From Granulosicoccus sp045106855 (lineage in GTDB: Bacteria; Pseudomonadota; Gammaproteobacteria; Granulosicoccales; Granulosicoccaceae), in NCBI GenBank assembly GCA_045106855.1, contig JBGCFI010000006.1:62001-126000 (forward strand): DNA of 64,000 bases. The letters run 5' to 3'. The notes under the pieces are model-generated. The model was given only the letters and a program-made list of their open reading frames with translations, was not told the DNA's origin and did not search any database. This document shows positions 17,678-26,654 of the stretch, piece after piece. Numbering within the stretch: the stretch's first letter is position 1; every line of letters begins with the position of its first letter. Position numbers and translations under genes: made by a program.

Positions 17678-18727
17678 TCAGGCTACCTGGAGCTTCGTGT
17701 ATTCAGAACTGGTAAAGAACTTTCGTATCACGCTCGATAGCGTAGCAATATCATCTGGAGAAATATCGACATGCGTAACGATACGACATTTCCTACCCGA
17801 AGCAGATAACAGAACACCGTTCTCTTTAGCAAACAATTTGAGCGCATCGCCCACGGAATGTTCAAGGTCCAGCCACACCATATTGGTCTGAGTCCATTCC
17901 TTACGTACTGCAAATCCACACAGCCCGTCCAGCTCCTGTGCAAGCGCGGCGGCGTTTTCGTGGTCTTCGTGCAAACGCTCAAAACCGTCTGTTAAGGCAA
18001 TCTTACCCGCAGCAGCCAAAACACCTGCTTGACGCATGCCGCCACCTGTAACTTTGCGCCATCGTCTGGCCTGCACAATAAACTCATGCGTACCGAAAAG
18101 TACGGATCCCACAGGAGCGCCCAGGCCTTTGGACAAACACAACGACACTGTGTCAAAACATTGTGCAATTGACTTTAGACTTATACCAAGATGCACAGCT
18201 GCATTAGCCATACGAGCGCCGTCAAGATGCAACTGCAAGCCGTGCTCCCGTACAAATTGCTTCGCATCCTGCATACTTTGCAAAGACTGGACTCGACCAT
18301 GTTGAGAATTTTCCAGACACACAAGACGAGTACGTGCAAAGTGCACGTCATCCTCCTTGATCAGACTGGCAACTGAGGTCAGGTCAAGCCCGCCGTTTTC
18401 ATCAAAGGGCAACGTCTGGGGTTGTATTCCACCTAAGGCTGCAGCGCCGCCCCCCTCGTATTTATAGGTATGAGCATCAGCCCCTACGATGTATTCGTCA
18501 CCGCGTTGACAATGTGTAAGCAAGGCAACCAGATTTGATTGAGTGCCCGTTGGCATAAACAAGGCTGCCTCGTGCCCGAGCAACTGTGCAGCGTAATCCT
18601 GAAGTTCATTGACGCTTGGGTCGTCACCGTAGACATCGTCACCCACCGGTGCATCCGACATCGCCTTTCGCATGGCTGCGCTTGGACGCGTGACGGTATC
18701 ACTTCGTACATCGATTAATTTGCTCAT
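17678..18727 (-). CDS. ltaE: Low-specificity threonine aldolase
   Basis: A PLP enzyme that cleaves L-threonine or allo-threonine to glycine and acetaldehyde, in the cytoplasm. The N-terminus LIDVRSDTVTRPSAAM is diagnostic. PLP-binding features include PTGTQSNLVAL, LHLDGARMAN and the Schiff-base Lys in LCLSKGLGAPVGS. I chose ATG 18727 (349 residues), which gives the standard N-terminus. A GTG at 18739 would overlap the upstream TPK stop (TAGTG) and add four residues. Either way the gene is coupled or nearly so to the thiamine pyrophosphokinase gene. A functional link between the two is not obvious. Confidence 0.94.
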   Translation of the reverse strand: MSKLIDVRSDTVTRPSAAMRKAMSDAPVGDDVYGDDPSVNELQDYAAQLLGHEAALFMPTGTQSNLVALLTHCQRGDEYIVGADAHTYKYEGGGAAALGGIQPQTLPFDENGGLDLTSVASLIKEDDVHFARTRLVCLENSQHGRVQSLQSMQDAKQFVREHGLQLHLDGARMANAAVHLGISLKSIAQCFDTVSLCLSKGLGAPVGSVLFGTHEFIVQARRWRKVTGGGMRQAGVLAAAGKIALTDGFERLHEDHENAAALAQELDGLCGFAVRKEWTQTNMVWLDLEHSVGDALKLFAKENGVLLSASGRKCRIVTHVDISPDDIATLSSVIRKFFTSSEYTKLQVA

Positions 18728-18738
18728 AAATTCAACCA

Positions 18739-19464
18739 CTATGCCGGCAACTTGCCAGGCATCTTATCTTTGTTTACCCGAAATACAAGTAAGCGACCTT
18801 CACTCAATGACACCTTTACTGTCTCATCAACAGCAATATTACTCAGCCCCAGTGTACTTCCCGGAGCCAGATGCGCATTGTTCAAGGCATATTCAAGACC
18901 AACAGTACTTACTCCGTGTGCCTCCGGCATCGGCACAAGTGTGATCGTCTGGCCCACCCATGCATGCTCATTGAATGAGCGATCAGGCGTAAGCACAAGT
19001 GCATGCACCGTGGCATCGATCATCTCTATGGCAAACGGCCAGCATTCCTGCAGGGGTAACATCCAGTTTATAAGATGATGATCACTGCGGCCGCCGGACA
19101 CTCCCATCAGAATGGCACGCGCAATCCCTACCTCAGATAGCCATTCCAGCGCCAGCTCCAGATCACTACTGTTTTTTCTCGGCGGATACGCTATCCGTTT
19201 GACATGCAACAACCTGCTGTCATCCAGTGTAGCTCTATCAACGCTATCAAAGTCGCCCATGATGACGTCTGGCACCAGCCCTGCTGCCAGACAATGTTCA
19301 ATTCCATGATCGACACCCACGATGATGTCATCTACGGCAACCAGCGCAGAATCAAAGCACACTTCGTGAAAATCGCCACCGGCGAATACCCAGGCCGTAG
19401 ATTTTTGCCGGGCAGTATTATCAGAAAGAGATTTCTTTCCGGTAGAAACCGCTCTTTCAGACAT
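18739..19464 (-). CDS. Thiamine pyrophosphokinase (ThiN-type)
   Basis: It transfers pyrophosphate from ATP to thiamine, giving TPP directly. The 241-residue protein shows VDHGIEHCLAAGLVPDVIMGDFDSV (Mg/ATP site), KNSSDLELAL, GVSGGRSDHHLINWML and a C-terminal beta domain with GLSNIAVDETVKVSLSEGRLLVF, the order expected of TPK. Known family chemistry plus the thiBPQ importer 4 kb away suggests thiamine salvage. Many enterobacteria instead use ThiK/ThiL. No TPP riboswitch is seen upstream. The first 25 or so residues are poorly conserved in style, so the start could be later. Confidence 0.92.
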   Translation of the reverse strand: MSERAVSTGKKSLSDNTARQKSTAWVFAGGDFHEVCFDSALVAVDDIIVGVDHGIEHCLAAGLVPDVIMGDFDSVDRATLDDSRLLHVKRIAYPPRKNSSDLELALEWLSEVGIARAILMGVSGGRSDHHLINWMLPLQECWPFAIEMIDATVHALVLTPDRSFNEHAWVGQTITLVPMPEAHGVSTVGLEYALNNAHLAPGSTLGLSNIAVDETVKVSLSEGRLLVFRVNKDKMPGKLPA

Positions 19465-19698
19465 TAGGAAGATGTCAGCTGCATGAGTATCACGTTAAAG
19501 GTATACACCGTGTCGCGTCTTCGATCCTATGATAGATCGTTTAATCGCCCCGTGGAAGGATAGCGATTGCGCGATGACACCGCGTATCCTTCACTGCAAA
19601 AATTTCATGACAGCACAGAGTGGATGAATTAACAAGCCTCTAGCTGTACCAGAACCACCGGGCTACCGAATGGATCTAAACACAATCGGGAAGATACC

Positions 19699-20970
19699 CT
19701 AATTGGTGTCTCTGACAAAATCGTCGGCAAAAACCAGTGATCTGGTTAACCCGTTGAGCGTTCCGTAGTGTAACTCGCCAACCTCATCATCAACTGATCT
19801 GAACACGCTGATGATCACCTGCCTCCCCATAATCATCATAGGCAACAATTTGTCATCCATGAATTTGCTCTCGCTAATGAGCTGCCGCGCGCCTGCCTGA
19901 TCAACCCGTATTTCCGAGCCGACAATATCGCCAAACTGTTCTGCATCTACTTGCCACCTGATCAGCGAAGGCGAATCAATTTCCCGCTCCGGAAAGTTAA
20001 GCTCCATAAACGTACTGCGTCTGGGCAGTCGGTTAAGTACAAGGCTCGGAGTTCTTGCATCCACGATGTCAGGTTTCCCTGAGCTATTCGTGGTTAACGG
20101 CACCTCCAGAGAGCAGGATTTTCTACCCGATATCTCGACGCAATCAACCGTCCATGAGCCAAAGTAGGCGATGAGCTGCTGCTCGGGCTCTTCTTGCTCT
20201 ATTTGCTCATCATCGAGAACTTCGCGAGTCTGCTCGATTGCATTTACATCCGATGTGGTCAAGTCAAGGTTGAGAGGTCGATTGGGCAATTGGCAATCGG
20301 ACTCTACAGGGGCACGCAGTTCAATCAGACTGGTTAACTCGAGCACTCCCTGATGCTCTTCCGGAGCTTGCTGCTGTTTATCCAGTTTGCCGACAAGAAT
20401 GGCGTGAACCAACTCCCTCTCATTATCGGCAACCGATAAGTAGGTCTGTTGAATAAGTCCGACGGCAGAAGCTTCCCCTTCAACCCAATAGCGCTCTTCG
20501 CTGCCGCACGGCTGGAAGGAGTTACGTTCAGCGCCATACACATAGAAGCCTGAGATCGTCTGACCTGATTGATTATCCGCAGTCACCAGATCCTGCAATT
20601 CCTGTAGTCGTTGCCGCGACATTGTGGCCAGGCAGTTCTTGGCAATCTGTTCAGCTTCTATTCGTGGCGACGAAAAGTTCAGGTACCAAAGGCAATTCTG
20701 GCGCCGATACTCTATGAACGCTTGCTGTGAAAGGTTAAGGCCCGTTAAAGATTCTCCGCTAAGCGACTCGCCGAGAAAATCGGTAATGGCAAGAATATTG
20801 GCATCCATGATGTCCAGATAGTTATCCATGCAGCTGTGTATCTGATCCAGATTCTGGGTCTGCGCCCGGCATAGCGCCAGAACGTTATCACTTTGCCCAA
20901 TCGCATTGTGACTTGTCGTTAATGACGAAATCACAAGCAATGGCAGGAAGAAACTGACTCGCAAGTTCAT
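19699..20970 (-). CDS. Secreted LprI/DUF1311-domain protein of unknown function
   Basis: About 423 residues with a signal peptide (NLRVSFFLPLLVISSLTTSHNAIGQ), so exported to the periplasm or beyond. Residues about 30-130 resemble the LprI/DUF1311 fold, with Cys pairs and the FIEYRRQNCLWYLNF motif. The C-terminal half has SWTVDCVEISGRKSCSLEVPL, the style of invasion-associated-locus-B-like beta domains, but I am not sure of that. Starts at 20979 and 20970 are both possible; the frame runs up to 21030. It is transcribed away from the OmpA-like gene. The function is unknown. Confidence 0.75.
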   Translation of the reverse strand: MNLRVSFFLPLLVISSLTTSHNAIGQSDNVLALCRAQTQNLDQIHSCMDNYLDIMDANILAITDFLGESLSGESLTGLNLSQQAFIEYRRQNCLWYLNFSSPRIEAEQIAKNCLATMSRQRLQELQDLVTADNQSGQTISGFYVYGAERNSFQPCGSEERYWVEGEASAVGLIQQTYLSVADNERELVHAILVGKLDKQQQAPEEHQGVLELTSLIELRAPVESDCQLPNRPLNLDLTTSDVNAIEQTREVLDDEQIEQEEPEQQLIAYFGSWTVDCVEISGRKSCSLEVPLTTNSSGKPDIVDARTPSLVLNRLPRRSTFMELNFPEREIDSPSLIRWQVDAEQFGDIVGSEIRVDQAGARQLISESKFMDDKLLPMMIMGRQVIISVFRSVDDEVGELHYGTLNGLTRSLVFADDFVRDTN

Positions 20971-21111
20971 AGCTGGCATGTTTTCTGGTTCATTGTCGTG
21001 ATCGTACCGAATTTGCAGTGGACTACCCAAACACCTGCACTTGGTGACAAAAATCCAGCGCTATTTCAACTTCAGCACTGGCGTATAATCCTGAGGTCAT
21101 AGACAATCTCA

Positions 21112-23916
21112 TTGTCTCGCTGTTTCCAGCAAAGCACTGATGCCACCACACGAGCCAGCATTAACAACGTGATCATCCGTAACACGCAAAACAAAAGCAA
21201 CGGATCCGCCCTGCTCTGGGGGCTGGTCTGGCTTGCCGGCATATCGGCGCTTTGCGTGGCAGCCGTTACCCTGGCCATGCCGCGCTTTGAAAAAAAGCAG
21301 CGAAGTGCTGTGGTTCGCACCGTCGCCAGCATAAGCAAATCTCCTGTGGGTATGGGCATCAAGGGATTCACGGCAACGCTGTCGGGTGAAGTTGCTGACG
21401 AAGAGACCAAAATCGCAATTATTGAGTCGATAGGTATTCATACAGGAGTCTTCTCCGTCAGGGACCGGCTTAGTGTCGCTGAATTGCCTGAAGAATTACC
21501 GAGCATTGAATCTCAAATTCCGATGCTGGCCAAGAAATCCGACACTAACATGGTACCAATTCCTTTTCGGCATGCCGAAAACGAGCCACTCGCGGCATTC
21601 GAGCTAGCCGCCAATCAACAAAAAGATCCTGTCGGTGACGATTCAGGTGACCAGAGTGAGTCAAAGACTAACGAATCCGACAGCAATGCATCGAAGCCTG
21701 CCGCCTCACTTACCCCTGACGTCGACCAATCCACATTGCCATCAATAAGTATTCGTATTGCTGGCGATGTCCTGTCTGTGTCCGGCGTACTTGCACCCGA
21801 AGACGACCCTTCGTCGATCATAGAATCAGCGATGGATGGCTTCGAGGTCGATGTAGTTAGCAACGGTATCGTTTCAAGCGATGCGGTTATGCGATCACCG
21901 TGGCTAGAGTCATTGGAAGGCTTCATGCCTGTGTTCGCTTCCCTGCGCGAAGCGAATCTGGAGCTTACGCAGCGCCAGATCACGATATCCGGGATAGCAC
22001 CTGGCCAGCAATCTCACGATGCGGTTATCAATAAAGCGCTTGCTTCCCTGGGCACTTTCTCGCTAATCGAACATATCACCATAGATGATTCCATCGATAC
22101 AGACGCCGATGGGGTGCAAGTTGCCGCTCTTGCGCAATCAAGCAACTCTCAGGAATCTGCCGAAGCTGTAAAAATAGCTGCGGAAGAAGAACAAGCACGT
22201 ATAGCCGCGGAAGCAGAGAGCGCAGCAAAAGAAGCCGCCGAAGCTGAAAAAGCACGACTGGCCGCTGAGGCGGAAAAGGCTGCGGAAGAAGAAAAAGCGC
22301 GTCTAGCTGCCGAAGCCGAAAAAGCACGACTGGCTGCAGAAGAAGAAAAAGCGCGTTTAGCCGCCGAAGCCGAAAAAGCCCGACTGGCCGCTGAAGAAGA
22401 AAAAGCGCGGTTAGCTGCCGAAGCCGAAAAGGCCCGACTGGCCGCTGAAGCAAAAAAAGCGGCGGAAGAAGAAAAAGCTCGCCTGGCCGCCGAAGCTGAA
22501 AAAACCCGACTAGCCGCTGAAGCAAAAAAAGCGGCGGAAGAAGAAAAAGCTCGTCTAGCCGCCGAAGCCGAAAAGGCGCGACTGGCCGCTGAAGCCAAAA
22601 AGGCAGAAGAGGAAAAAGCTCGTCTAGCCGCCGAGGCAGAAAAAGCCCGTCTGGCCGCTGAAGCCAAAAAGGCTGCGGAAGAAGAAAAAGCTCGTCTAGC
22701 CGCCGAGGCGGAAAAAGCCCGATTGGCCGCTGAAGCCAAAAAGGCTGCGGAAGAAGAAAAAGCTCGTCTAGCCGCCGAAGCCGAAAAGGCCCGACTGGCC
22801 ACTGAAGCCAAAAAGGCAGAAGAAGAGAAAGCTCGTCTAGCCGCTGAAGCCGAAAAAGCGCGATTGGCCGCTGAAGCTAAAAAGGCTGCTGAAGAAGAAA
22901 AAGCTCGTCTAGCCGCCGAAGCCGAAAAAGCGCGATTGGCCGCTGAAGCTAAAAAGGCTGCTGAAGAAGAAAAAGCTCGTCTAGCTGCCGAGGCAGAAAA
23001 AGCCCGTCTGGCCGCTGAAGCAAGAAAGGCCGCTGAAGAAGAAAAAGCTCGATTAGCCGCCGAAGCCGAAAAAGCGCGATTGGCCGCTGAAGCTAAAAAG
23101 GCTGCTGAAGAAGAGAAAGCACGTCTAGCCGCCGAGGCAGAAAAAACCCGACTGGCCGCTGAAGCCAAAAAGGCTGCTGAAGAAGAGAAAGCACGCCTAG
23201 CCGCCGAGGCAGAAAAAACCCGACTGGCCGCTGAAGCCAAAAAGGCTGCTGAAGAAGAGAAAGCACGCCTAGCTGCCGAGGCAGAAAAAGCCCGACTGGC
23301 CGCTGAAGCCAAAAAGGCTGCTGAAGAAGAAAAAGCTCGTCTAGCCGCCGAAGCAGAAAAAGCGCGATTGGCCGCTGCAGCTAAAAAGGCCGCTGAAGAA
23401 GAAAAAGCACGCCTAGCTGCCGAGGCAGAAAAAGCCCGTCTGGTCGCTGAAGCCAAAAAGGCAGAAGAGGAAAAAGCTCGTCTAGCCGCCGAAGCCGAGA
23501 AGGCGACAACTAATGCACTGGTAGCCAAGGCGGCGGAACCAGTAGCTGAACAGCAAAGCAATGAACAGCTTCAGAAGGCGCTGTCAAAACTACCATCGCT
23601 TAGAATACTATTTGAATCAAGCAGCAATGTTATTGCTGAAGAGAGTCGCGAAGTACTGGACCAGATCGCCGACGTCTTGAAGTCTTATCCGGAAACGACC
23701 GTGACAATCGAAGGACACACCGATTCTACCGGTGATGGCGAGATCAATCTTGCATTGAGCCTTTCACGTGCCACCATTGTTCGCAGCTACCTGGTGGAAC
23801 AAGGGGTATCCGTTTTTAAACTTAGAGCCAAAGGCTTTGGTGAAGAGATCCCGATCGCCAACAATCAAACAGCAGCGGGTCGAGCGGCAAACCGCCGAAT
23901 AGAGTTCAAATTCTGA
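21112..23916 (+). CDS. OmpA-family protein with BON-like domains and a giant Ala/Glu/Lys helix
   Basis: Up to 934 residues. One transmembrane segment (about 31-55, LLWGLVWLAGISALCVAAVTLAM) anchors it in the inner membrane. Two or three BON-like folds follow (about 80-125 and 200-330). Next come about 440 residues made of roughly 18 copies of a 24-residue unit around EEEKARLAAEAEKARLAAEA, predicted as a very long helix or coiled coil and reminiscent of TolA domain II. The C-terminus is an OmpA domain (LRILFESSSNVI, EGHTDSTGDGEINLALSLSRA, NRRIEFKF) that should bind peptidoglycan. The TTG at 21112 is weak; GTG 21169 is an alternative. A TATAAT lies at 21084-21089. It is coupled to the next gene by TGATG. 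Confidence 0.9.
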   Translation: MSRCFQQSTDATTRASINNVIIRNTQNKSNGSALLWGLVWLAGISALCVAAVTLAMPRFEKKQRSAVVRTVASISKSPVGMGIKGFTATLSGEVADEETKIAIIESIGIHTGVFSVRDRLSVAELPEELPSIESQIPMLAKKSDTNMVPIPFRHAENEPLAAFELAANQQKDPVGDDSGDQSESKTNESDSNASKPAASLTPDVDQSTLPSISIRIAGDVLSVSGVLAPEDDPSSIIESAMDGFEVDVVSNGIVSSDAVMRSPWLESLEGFMPVFASLREANLELTQRQITISGIAPGQQSHDAVINKALASLGTFSLIEHITIDDSIDTDADGVQVAALAQSSNSQESAEAVKIAAEEEQARIAAEAESAAKEAAEAEKARLAAEAEKAAEEEKARLAAEAEKARLAAEEEKARLAAEAEKARLAAEEEKARLAAEAEKARLAAEAKKAAEEEKARLAAEAEKTRLAAEAKKAAEEEKARLAAEAEKARLAAEAKKAEEEKARLAAEAEKARLAAEAKKAAEEEKARLAAEAEKARLAAEAKKAAEEEKARLAAEAEKARLATEAKKAEEEKARLAAEAEKARLAAEAKKAAEEEKARLAAEAEKARLAAEAKKAAEEEKARLAAEAEKARLAAEARKAAEEEKARLAAEAEKARLAAEAKKAAEEEKARLAAEAEKTRLAAEAKKAAEEEKARLAAEAEKTRLAAEAKKAAEEEKARLAAEAEKARLAAEAKKAAEEEKARLAAEAEKARLAAAAKKAAEEEKARLAAEAEKARLVAEAKKAEEEKARLAAEAEKATTNALVAKAAEPVAEQQSNEQLQKALSKLPSLRILFESSSNVIAEESREVLDQIADVLKSYPETTVTIEGHTDSTGDGEINLALSLSRATIVRSYLVEQGVSVFKLRAKGFGEEIPIANNQTAAGRAANRRIEFKF
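22180..23510 (+). repeat. In-gene 72-bp tandem repeat array (Ala/Glu/Lys-rich)
   Basis: Roughly eighteen degenerate copies of a 72-base unit encode the helical domain of the OmpA-like protein. Some units are 69 bases, where an Ala codon is lost (KAEEEKARL). Neighbouring copies are nearly identical in DNA, which points to recent expansion or homogenisation and predicts length variation between strains. Confidence 0.9.
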
Positions 23917-24701
23917 TGGAAATGAAACAACTAGCAACTCAGATCTTGAGTACGGCCACGCTTTACGCCGAAATTCTTATCTGCATAGCAGCGGCAAGTC
24001 TGCTTGGTTGGATCGTCGGTCTGATGATGCGGAGTTCACGGCATAAAAAACGTCTGCACGAAAACACGGAGAAATGGGAAGATCGCTACAGAGCACTGGA
24101 AGACAGCGCTCGAGACGACGCAGAAAATCTGGAAGAACAGCTGCAGACGCTAGCCAGCGAGACAAAGTCACTGCAGGCTACCAACCGTGCGCTGACCGAT
24201 ACACTGAAGAAAAATGATACGAACATCCAGAAGGCACGCGCTGAAGCTATCGAGCTAAATCGTCAGCATGCCGAATCTCACGAGCGGCTGCAAAGAATCA
24301 TTCAACAGAAAGATCGCGAGATAGCTGAACTCGGCAACCGACTCAATTTAAATAGCGATACCAAGTCCAATCATGGTTCGTATCGAAACACAGCTTCCAC
24401 TACCCCTTCCGAAAAACACTCCGAGCTTTTGGATTCAGACCTGAACTACGCCGATACTGTAGCAATTTCACCCATGCAAACTGCGGCTGAGGTGATGGAC
24501 GCAACGGTACAGATGTCAGTGGACGCTCTGCCGGCAGGCTCCACAAAGGAAGCTGCGAATATCTCGACATCCGACCTTGACGCCTCACTGGACGATACAT
24601 CCGATTTAAGTGAAATGGGTCTTGAAGAGTCCACTATTGCAATGGATGACGAAGCACTCGCCTTTGCACAACGTTCCTACAAAGGTCACAGCCGCGACTA
24701 G
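23916..24701 (+). CDS. Membrane-anchored coiled-coil protein, unknown function
   Basis: A 261-residue protein with one N-terminal transmembrane helix (about 18-38, AEILICIAAASLLGWIVGLMM). A basic stop (RSSRHKKR) follows, then a coiled coil of about 100 residues (EKWEDRYRALEDSARDDAENLEEQLQ and on). The acidic C-terminal tail looks disordered. The positive patch after the helix suggests a cytoplasmic C-terminus. It starts one base inside the stop of the OmpA-like gene (TGATG), so the two products probably work together, perhaps as inner-side and periplasmic parts of an envelope scaffold. I recognise no named family. Confidence 0.8.
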   Translation: MEMKQLATQILSTATLYAEILICIAAASLLGWIVGLMMRSSRHKKRLHENTEKWEDRYRALEDSARDDAENLEEQLQTLASETKSLQATNRALTDTLKKNDTNIQKARAEAIELNRQHAESHERLQRIIQQKDREIAELGNRLNLNSDTKSNHGSYRNTASTTPSEKHSELLDSDLNYADTVAISPMQTAAEVMDATVQMSVDALPAGSTKEAANISTSDLDASLDDTSDLSEMGLEESTIAMDDEALAFAQRSYKGHSRD

Positions 24702-24921
24702 AGGTGGATCGTTTCACGAAAACCGGAATCACAATCCACCTTCGATAATCGCTTGTATTTCACATAATTTTCGTGCCTGACTAATTGCACCTGTCAGGAA
24801 GGTGCCTGCGTCACAGTGTCCTTCATGCTCAGCTAATTGCATCACAGCACATGCACGGCGTGCTGTTGAATTATGTAACACCTGCCGTTAAGCCCCTAAT
24901 AGTCTTCTAAGCACTTGGGGC

Positions 24922-26592
24922 ATGAGCATTTCTCGACTTATTTTCATCTTCTGCTGCATCTGGCTGAGTGCCGGCTGCGCTCCGGGCAGTGGTACCACAC
25001 CATTGAGCAGCCAGGAACCGGCTATTGCCCCTGCGCTTCCCGCAACAGAGGTGGCCAATGCCGCGCCCAACAGCCCACTGACACAAGAGGATGCATTTCG
25101 CTTGCTAGAACAAGGAACGTTCGGTGCAAGACTTGAAGATATAGAAAGCACGGTTGCATCCGGAGCTGATGCCTGGATCAATCAGCAAATGCAATTGCCC
25201 GCTACATTTCTTAGCGATGGACTGGCAGATGCTGACAGCCGACAGTGGAACGAATACGTGAACGTGTGGTGGAGACACGCTATAAAAGCGGATGATCAGC
25301 TACGCCAGCGCGTAGCCTTTGCTCTGAGTCAGATACTGGTTGTTTCAGCCGACGATGGCCTGGGAGATGAGCAGTTCGGTCTCGCCAACTATTACGATAT
25401 ATTGCTGCGACACGCTTTCGGCAATTATCGGGAGTTGCTACAGGAGGTAACGTTAAATCCGATTATGGGTGAATACCTGAGCATGAAGGGTAACCACAAG
25501 CCCGACCCCGAGACAAATATCCAGCCGGATGAAAACTACGCGCGTGAAGTACTGCAACTTTTCAGTATCGGTCAGGTATTACTGCATGATGATGGTACGC
25601 CAATACTGGATGATGACGGAGTACCGCTACCAGCTTACGATCAAACTACCATTGAAAATTTTGCGCGGGTTTTCACAGGTTGGCACTTCGCTAACGCCGA
25701 CCATTTTATATGGCCGAAAAATAGCGATTACCTGTCGGCCATGCAACCTTGGGAGCAGTATCACGACAACGGTTCCAAAACGCTTCTGAATGGCGCGGTT
25801 ATCCCCGCAGGTCTGAGCCCGACCGAGGATATCAATGCAGCCCTGGACAATATTTTCAACCACCCCAATGTTGCCCCATTTATTGCGAAGCAACTTATTC
25901 AGCGCTTGGTAACAAGCAACCCCTCCGCGCAATATGTCCATGACGTGGCGCAAGTGTTCAATAAGAACCTCTCAGGCGAGCGCGGCTCACTTGCTAGCAC
26001 GATCAAAGCGATTCTCATGCATCGTGAGGCGAGACTGGGGCATCTTGAAAACCCGGACACTTTCGGCAAACTCAAAGAACCCCTGATACGGTTAACACAG
26101 ATCTGGAGAGCTTTTGAACCTGCTGTAATTCCAGCTGGTTTTAACTATGGATGGGTAGAAGAAGAGCTGCAACAGGCACCGCTTAACTCCCCATCAGTGT
26201 TCAATTTTTTTCGTCCAAGCTTCAGCCAGCCTGGGGAGATTCGCGATAGAGGTCTGGTATCGCCTGAATTTCAGATAATGGATGAGACCTCTATTATCAA
26301 AGTGACCGGTCGGCTCCTTGCCAGTACGCTGTGGTCCCACAATTTTAAAAATAATGATAAAGGGTCGCGAATTGCGATTGACATATCCAAAGAAATGGAT
26401 ATTGAGCCTGATCGGGAAGCCCTGCTCGATCACCTGGATTTATTGATGCTCGGAGGGCGCATGACAGACGAACTGCGCCATCAGGTGAGTGAGCTTATGG
26501 AAACAAGAAACTACAACAACGCTGCATCACAGCGAGTCGTGGAAGCCATCTTTCTTATCGCCTCATCGCCGGAGGCGGCACTGCAATTTTAG
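24922..26592 (+). CDS. DUF1800 family lipoprotein
   Basis: A 556-residue exported protein with lipobox LSAGC (Cys19) after a short hydrophobic signal. The body fits DUF1800: RLLEQGTFGA, YVNVWWRHAIKADDQLRQRVAFALSQI, NYAREVLQLFSIG, the FARVFTGWHF segment, and PSVFNFFRP near the C-terminus. The family has no established activity but almost always sits beside a DUF1501 gene, as here. A GCCCC (24893-24897) could pair with the GGGGC just before the ATG and mask the ribosome-binding site; this is weak. Confidence 0.9.
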   Translation: MSISRLIFIFCCIWLSAGCAPGSGTTPLSSQEPAIAPALPATEVANAAPNSPLTQEDAFRLLEQGTFGARLEDIESTVASGADAWINQQMQLPATFLSDGLADADSRQWNEYVNVWWRHAIKADDQLRQRVAFALSQILVVSADDGLGDEQFGLANYYDILLRHAFGNYRELLQEVTLNPIMGEYLSMKGNHKPDPETNIQPDENYAREVLQLFSIGQVLLHDDGTPILDDDGVPLPAYDQTTIENFARVFTGWHFANADHFIWPKNSDYLSAMQPWEQYHDNGSKTLLNGAVIPAGLSPTEDINAALDNIFNHPNVAPFIAKQLIQRLVTSNPSAQYVHDVAQVFNKNLSGERGSLASTIKAILMHREARLGHLENPDTFGKLKEPLIRLTQIWRAFEPAVIPAGFNYGWVEEELQQAPLNSPSVFNFFRPSFSQPGEIRDRGLVSPEFQIMDETSIIKVTGRLLASTLWSHNFKNNDKGSRIAIDISKEMDIEPDREALLDHLDLLMLGGRMTDELRHQVSELMETRNYNNAASQRVVEAIFLIASSPEAALQF

Positions 26593-26654
26593 AAACTGGA
26601 ACTCGCCAGGTTTTTTCAGGCGTGCTGTAAAAAAATAATAAAAATAATATTTCT

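Noticed and set aside
22149..23561. 470-codon minus-strand frame rich in Ser, Ala and Phe
   Set aside because: It is the antisense shadow of the Ala/Glu/Lys repeat; GC-rich Ala/Glu/Lys codons read backwards lack stops. The plus-strand gene has clear domains on both sides.
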